Assembly: GCA_016716135.1 (NCBI GenBank)
Contig: JADJWX010000016.1
Span: 99,847-163,846 of the forward strand
Direction: 5' to 3'
DNA from: Lewinellaceae bacterium
Lineage (GTDB): Bacteria > Bacteroidota > Bacteroidia > Chitinophagales > Saprospiraceae
DNA length: 64,000 nucleotides
Below are positions 61,466 through 64,000 of this stretch, piece by piece. Position numbers and translations under genes: made by a program. The notes beneath the pieces were generated by a model, which was not told where the DNA came from, made no database searches, and saw only the letters and a list, made by a program, of their open reading frames with translations. The number at the start of each line of letters is the position of its first letter. Position 1 is the stretch's first letter.

Positions 61466-61533
61466 TCGCGCAGTAGCCGACAGTTTGGGCGGTTTGCTCA
61501 TCCTTTTTGGTGCTAACCTGTTTGGAATGGCAG

Positions 61534-61541
61534 TACTTTTG
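61534..61541 (+). promoter_or_regulatory. Candidate -7 box for the choice-of-anchor-B gene
   Basis: TACTTTTG matches TAnnTTTG, 58 bases before ATG 61600. It lies within the longer reading frame that opens at 61507, so the later ATG is favoured. Confidence 0.4.
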
Positions 61542-61599
61542 CCCCCTGTTTTTCGCTTCGATTTATCTTTCTCAACCACAGTTTTTGCTGTTAATTTTC

Positions 61600-63975
61600 A
61601 TGAAACAAGTTTTTAAATTTATTGCGCTCACCTGCGTGCTGGGCGGCGCCCTTTCATTGCATGGCCAGAATTTTAACATTCAACTGCGCGGTACGCTGGA
61701 GTACCCCGGTCAAACGCTGGCGAATATTTGCGGCTTTGCCCAAAACGGAAAAGAATATGCCCTTGTCGGCGCCTCGAAGGGTTTGTCCATTGTAGATGTC
61801 ACCAATCCGGACAACCCTTTTGAAATCGTTCAAATACCCGGCCCGAACAACCTCTGGAAGGAAATCAAAGTGTACAGTCACTATGCCTATGTCACATCCG
61901 AAGGTGGAGACGGCGTACAAATTGTGGACCTGAGTGCATTGCCCAGTCCAAATTTGAACTACCACAACTACACCGGTAACGGCGAGATCGAAAACGAGCT
62001 GGATGAAATACATGCCCTGCATATCGATGAAGCCAAAGGGTACCTGTACACCTTTGGCGGCAACTTCAGCAGTGCCCGGGTGCACAACCTGAACGCCGAT
62101 CCGTACAACCCGGTTTATGCTGGAAAATTTGACCAACTCGGATACATCCACGACGGTTTTGCACTCAATGACACCCTGTATTCCTGCCATATTTACGCCG
62201 GCTTGCTGGCTGTGGTGGATATGCGGGACAAACTAAACCCAAAGGTGCTGGGCACCGTTGAAACACCGGGGCGTTTTACACACAATTCCTGGCTCCTGGA
62301 TGATCACCGGTTTATCCTGACTACCGACGAAACGACGCCGTCTTTTGTAACCTCCTACGATATCAGTGACCCGACAGATATCAAAGAACTTGACCGTTTT
62401 TCTACCAACGACGGCAACAATTCCGTTGGGCACAATACCCATGTGCGCAACAATTGGGCAATTACCTCCTGGTACACCGACGGCGTAACAATCGTTGACG
62501 CCCACAAACCGGACAACCTGATCCTGGTTGGCCAATACGATACCTGGCCACAAGCCGGCGGGCCACAATTAGACGGTTGCTGGGGGGTGTATCCCTTTTT
62601 GCCCTCCGGTAATTTGGTGGCAACAAACATCCCAAACACCAATGGCGGCACCGGAAAACTCTTTGTGCTCAAGCCTACCTACGAGCGCGCGGCCTATCTG
62701 GAAGGCCAAATTCTGGATGGTTGCACCGGAAATCCGCTGATCGGAGCAACCATAACCATTGACGGCAACATCCTGGATGTGTCTGAAAATTCAAAAAATG
62801 ACGGTACATACAAAACCGGCCTGGCTGAAAACGGCACCTTCACGGTAATGGTTAGCAAGCCGGGCTTTATCAGCCAAACACTGTTCCTGAATTTGGTAAA
62901 AGGGCAAGTGACCACCTTTAACACTACCCTCGAACCGGTGTCTGCGTTTAATGTGGCCGGAAAAGTGATTGACCAGACTACCGGCGCCCCATTGGAGAAC
63001 AGGACGTTTGTATTAAAAAATGATTTAAAAGAATACAAAATTCAAACAAACGCAAGCGGCCAATTTGACTTGTCGTGTGTTTTTGGCGGCAACTACCGGG
63101 CCGGCTCGTGGGGGTATTCGGTTGCCGATGTGGTGATCGATCAGAATGGCAACCTGACCATACCGTTGGAACCCGCTTACTATGACGATTTTGAACTGGA
63201 TTTGAACTGGACGTCCTCCGGAACAGCCTCCGATGGTTACTGGGCACTCGGCGAGCCGGTCGGCACTGCCTTGTTCAACAACCAAAGTAATCCGGACCTC
63301 GATATACCCACCGACAACGGCGACCAGTGCTATGTTACCGGCAATGGCGGTGGCTCCGCTGTAGACGATGATGTCGACGGCGGGCAGGTAACGCTCAGTT
63401 CTCCGGTTATTAAACTGAAAAACTATCAGGACGCCGTACTGAGTTTTTACTACTGGTTTTACAACGGCAGTGGGAATGGCACACCGAATGACCGTTTTGA
63501 AGTTATCGTCAGCAACGGGCAGGAATCCGCCATAGTACTGACGGAAACAGCCTCTGCCAGCGCATGGCGTTTCTCGGGCGAAATCAGCCTTAAAAATCAC
63601 CTCCCGCTGACCGACAACATGCGCGTGCGGTTTATTGCCTACGACGACAACCCGGGGCACGTTTCCGAAGCCGGCATTGATGTGTTTCAGGTCGTACCGG
63701 GGCTTGTTTCATCTTTCGAGCCCGACCTGACGGCGGAGGTCAGCCTGGCGCCCAATCCGAGCAACAGCGATTTTCAGTTGCGATACAACTGGCCGGACAT
63801 GCAGGATGTACATCTGGAGGTACGGAATTTACTTGGCCAGCCGGTAGCGATGGAGCAACTTGGCGCAAATGCCGGCGCCATCCGTTTTGGTGAAAATTTG
63901 CCGGGCGGGGTTTATTTGGTGCGCTTGATTGCGCAGGGCCGGCAAAGTGTGGTGTTGAAAGCGGTGAAGCAGTAG
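61600..63975 (+). CDS. T9SS-secreted choice-of-anchor B family protein
   Basis: The 791-residue product has a signal peptide (LTCVLGGALSLHGQ). The first 370 residues form a propeller-like repeat region with YALVGASKGLSIVDVTNPDNPF, YVTSEGGDGVQIVDLS and HTHVRNNWAITSWYTDGVTIVD, typical of choice-of-anchor B (LVIVD-repeat) proteins. Two carboxypeptidase-regulatory domains follow (YLEGQILDGCTGNPLIGATI and FNVAGKVIDQTTGAPLENRT), then a jelly-roll region near 520-710. A C-terminal sorting domain, VSLAPNPSNSDFQLRY with LPGGVYLVRL, directs type IX secretion. The ligand is unknown. ATG 61600 is chosen for the clean signal peptide. Confidence 0.9.
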   Translation: MKQVFKFIALTCVLGGALSLHGQNFNIQLRGTLEYPGQTLANICGFAQNGKEYALVGASKGLSIVDVTNPDNPFEIVQIPGPNNLWKEIKVYSHYAYVTSEGGDGVQIVDLSALPSPNLNYHNYTGNGEIENELDEIHALHIDEAKGYLYTFGGNFSSARVHNLNADPYNPVYAGKFDQLGYIHDGFALNDTLYSCHIYAGLLAVVDMRDKLNPKVLGTVETPGRFTHNSWLLDDHRFILTTDETTPSFVTSYDISDPTDIKELDRFSTNDGNNSVGHNTHVRNNWAITSWYTDGVTIVDAHKPDNLILVGQYDTWPQAGGPQLDGCWGVYPFLPSGNLVATNIPNTNGGTGKLFVLKPTYERAAYLEGQILDGCTGNPLIGATITIDGNILDVSENSKNDGTYKTGLAENGTFTVMVSKPGFISQTLFLNLVKGQVTTFNTTLEPVSAFNVAGKVIDQTTGAPLENRTFVLKNDLKEYKIQTNASGQFDLSCVFGGNYRAGSWGYSVADVVIDQNGNLTIPLEPAYYDDFELDLNWTSSGTASDGYWALGEPVGTALFNNQSNPDLDIPTDNGDQCYVTGNGGGSAVDDDVDGGQVTLSSPVIKLKNYQDAVLSFYYWFYNGSGNGTPNDRFEVIVSNGQESAIVLTETASASAWRFSGEISLKNHLPLTDNMRVRFIAYDDNPGHVSEAGIDVFQVVPGLVSSFEPDLTAEVSLAPNPSNSDFQLRYNWPDMQDVHLEVRNLLGQPVAMEQLGANAGAIRFGENLPGGVYLVRLIAQGRQSVVLKAVKQ

Positions 63976-64000
63976 GAAATGTAAAATGTAAAATGTAAAG
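63976..64000. repeat. Short tandem repeat at the window edge
   Basis: The last bases repeat AAATGTAA three times right after the stop of the choice-of-anchor-B gene. The repeat may continue beyond the window. It is of the kind of short AT-rich intergenic repeat also seen near 49951-49971. Confidence 0.6.

Noticed and set aside
1..64000. CRISPR arrays, rRNA genes, prophage or intact insertion sequence
   Set aside because: No regularly spaced direct repeats, rRNA sequence, phage structural genes or transposase frames were seen.

Overview
The window is a chromosomal piece of a member of the Bacteroidota, possibly near the Saprospiraceae (the lower rank is inference). The evidence is type IX secretion C-terminal sorting domains, a carboxypeptidase-regulatory-domain TonB receptor, an UpxY-type NusG paralogue, DUF4403 and choice-of-anchor-B proteins, and promoter -7 boxes of the Bacteroidota type TAnnTTTG. 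Most genes look intact and closely packed. Three genes carry single-base indels at or beside homopolymers, so either the assembly has errors or these loci are phase-variable.

Layout. 1-9.8 kb: 3' end of a T9SS cargo gene, tRNA-Glu, a UbiD-family decarboxylase, a START-domain protein, an ABC exporter, an OmpA-like and a helix-hairpin-helix membrane protein, an NTF2-like protein, a DUF721 protein and an MFS transporter. 10-17 kb: nucleoside phosphorylase, then a co-directional run of miaB, an EAD11-like membrane protein, a sigma-54 activator and a TlpA-like thioredoxin; selD follows on the other strand. 17-24.4 kb: a frameshifted TonB receptor diverges from lhgO, a frameshifted polysaccharide deacetylase, a Wzi-like barrel and an UpxY-type antiterminator. 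24.5-28.3 kb: metH.

28.3-57.4 kb is a large Wzx/Wzy-type exopolysaccharide or capsule locus. It holds a sugar aminotransferase, UDP-sugar dehydrogenase, PHP-type phosphatase, Wza, Wzc, flippase, polymerase, at least nine glycosyltransferases, a methyltransferase, a carbamoyltransferase, UDP-GlcNAc 2-epimerase and the GDP-fucose set (manC, gmd, fcl). Its first block, 28.7-37.7 kb, is bracketed by two directly oriented palindromic elements, each flanked by its own 11-bp direct repeat; this is the most unusual structure in the window. No initiating sugar-phosphate transferase is visible.

57.4-64 kb returns to general functions: a DUF4403 lipoprotein, an isoaspartyl peptidase/asparaginase, rarA and a T9SS-secreted choice-of-anchor-B protein.

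How it fits together: ManC, Gmd and Fcl would make GDP-L-fucose. WecB and the UDP-sugar dehydrogenase could make UDP-ManNAcA or a related uronic acid, and the aminotransferase an amino sugar. The glycosyltransferases assemble the repeat unit, Wzx flips it, Wzy polymerises it, and Wzc/Wza with the CpsB-type phosphatase control export. The Wzi-like barrel and deacetylase may act at the surface, and UpxY may antiterminate the locus.
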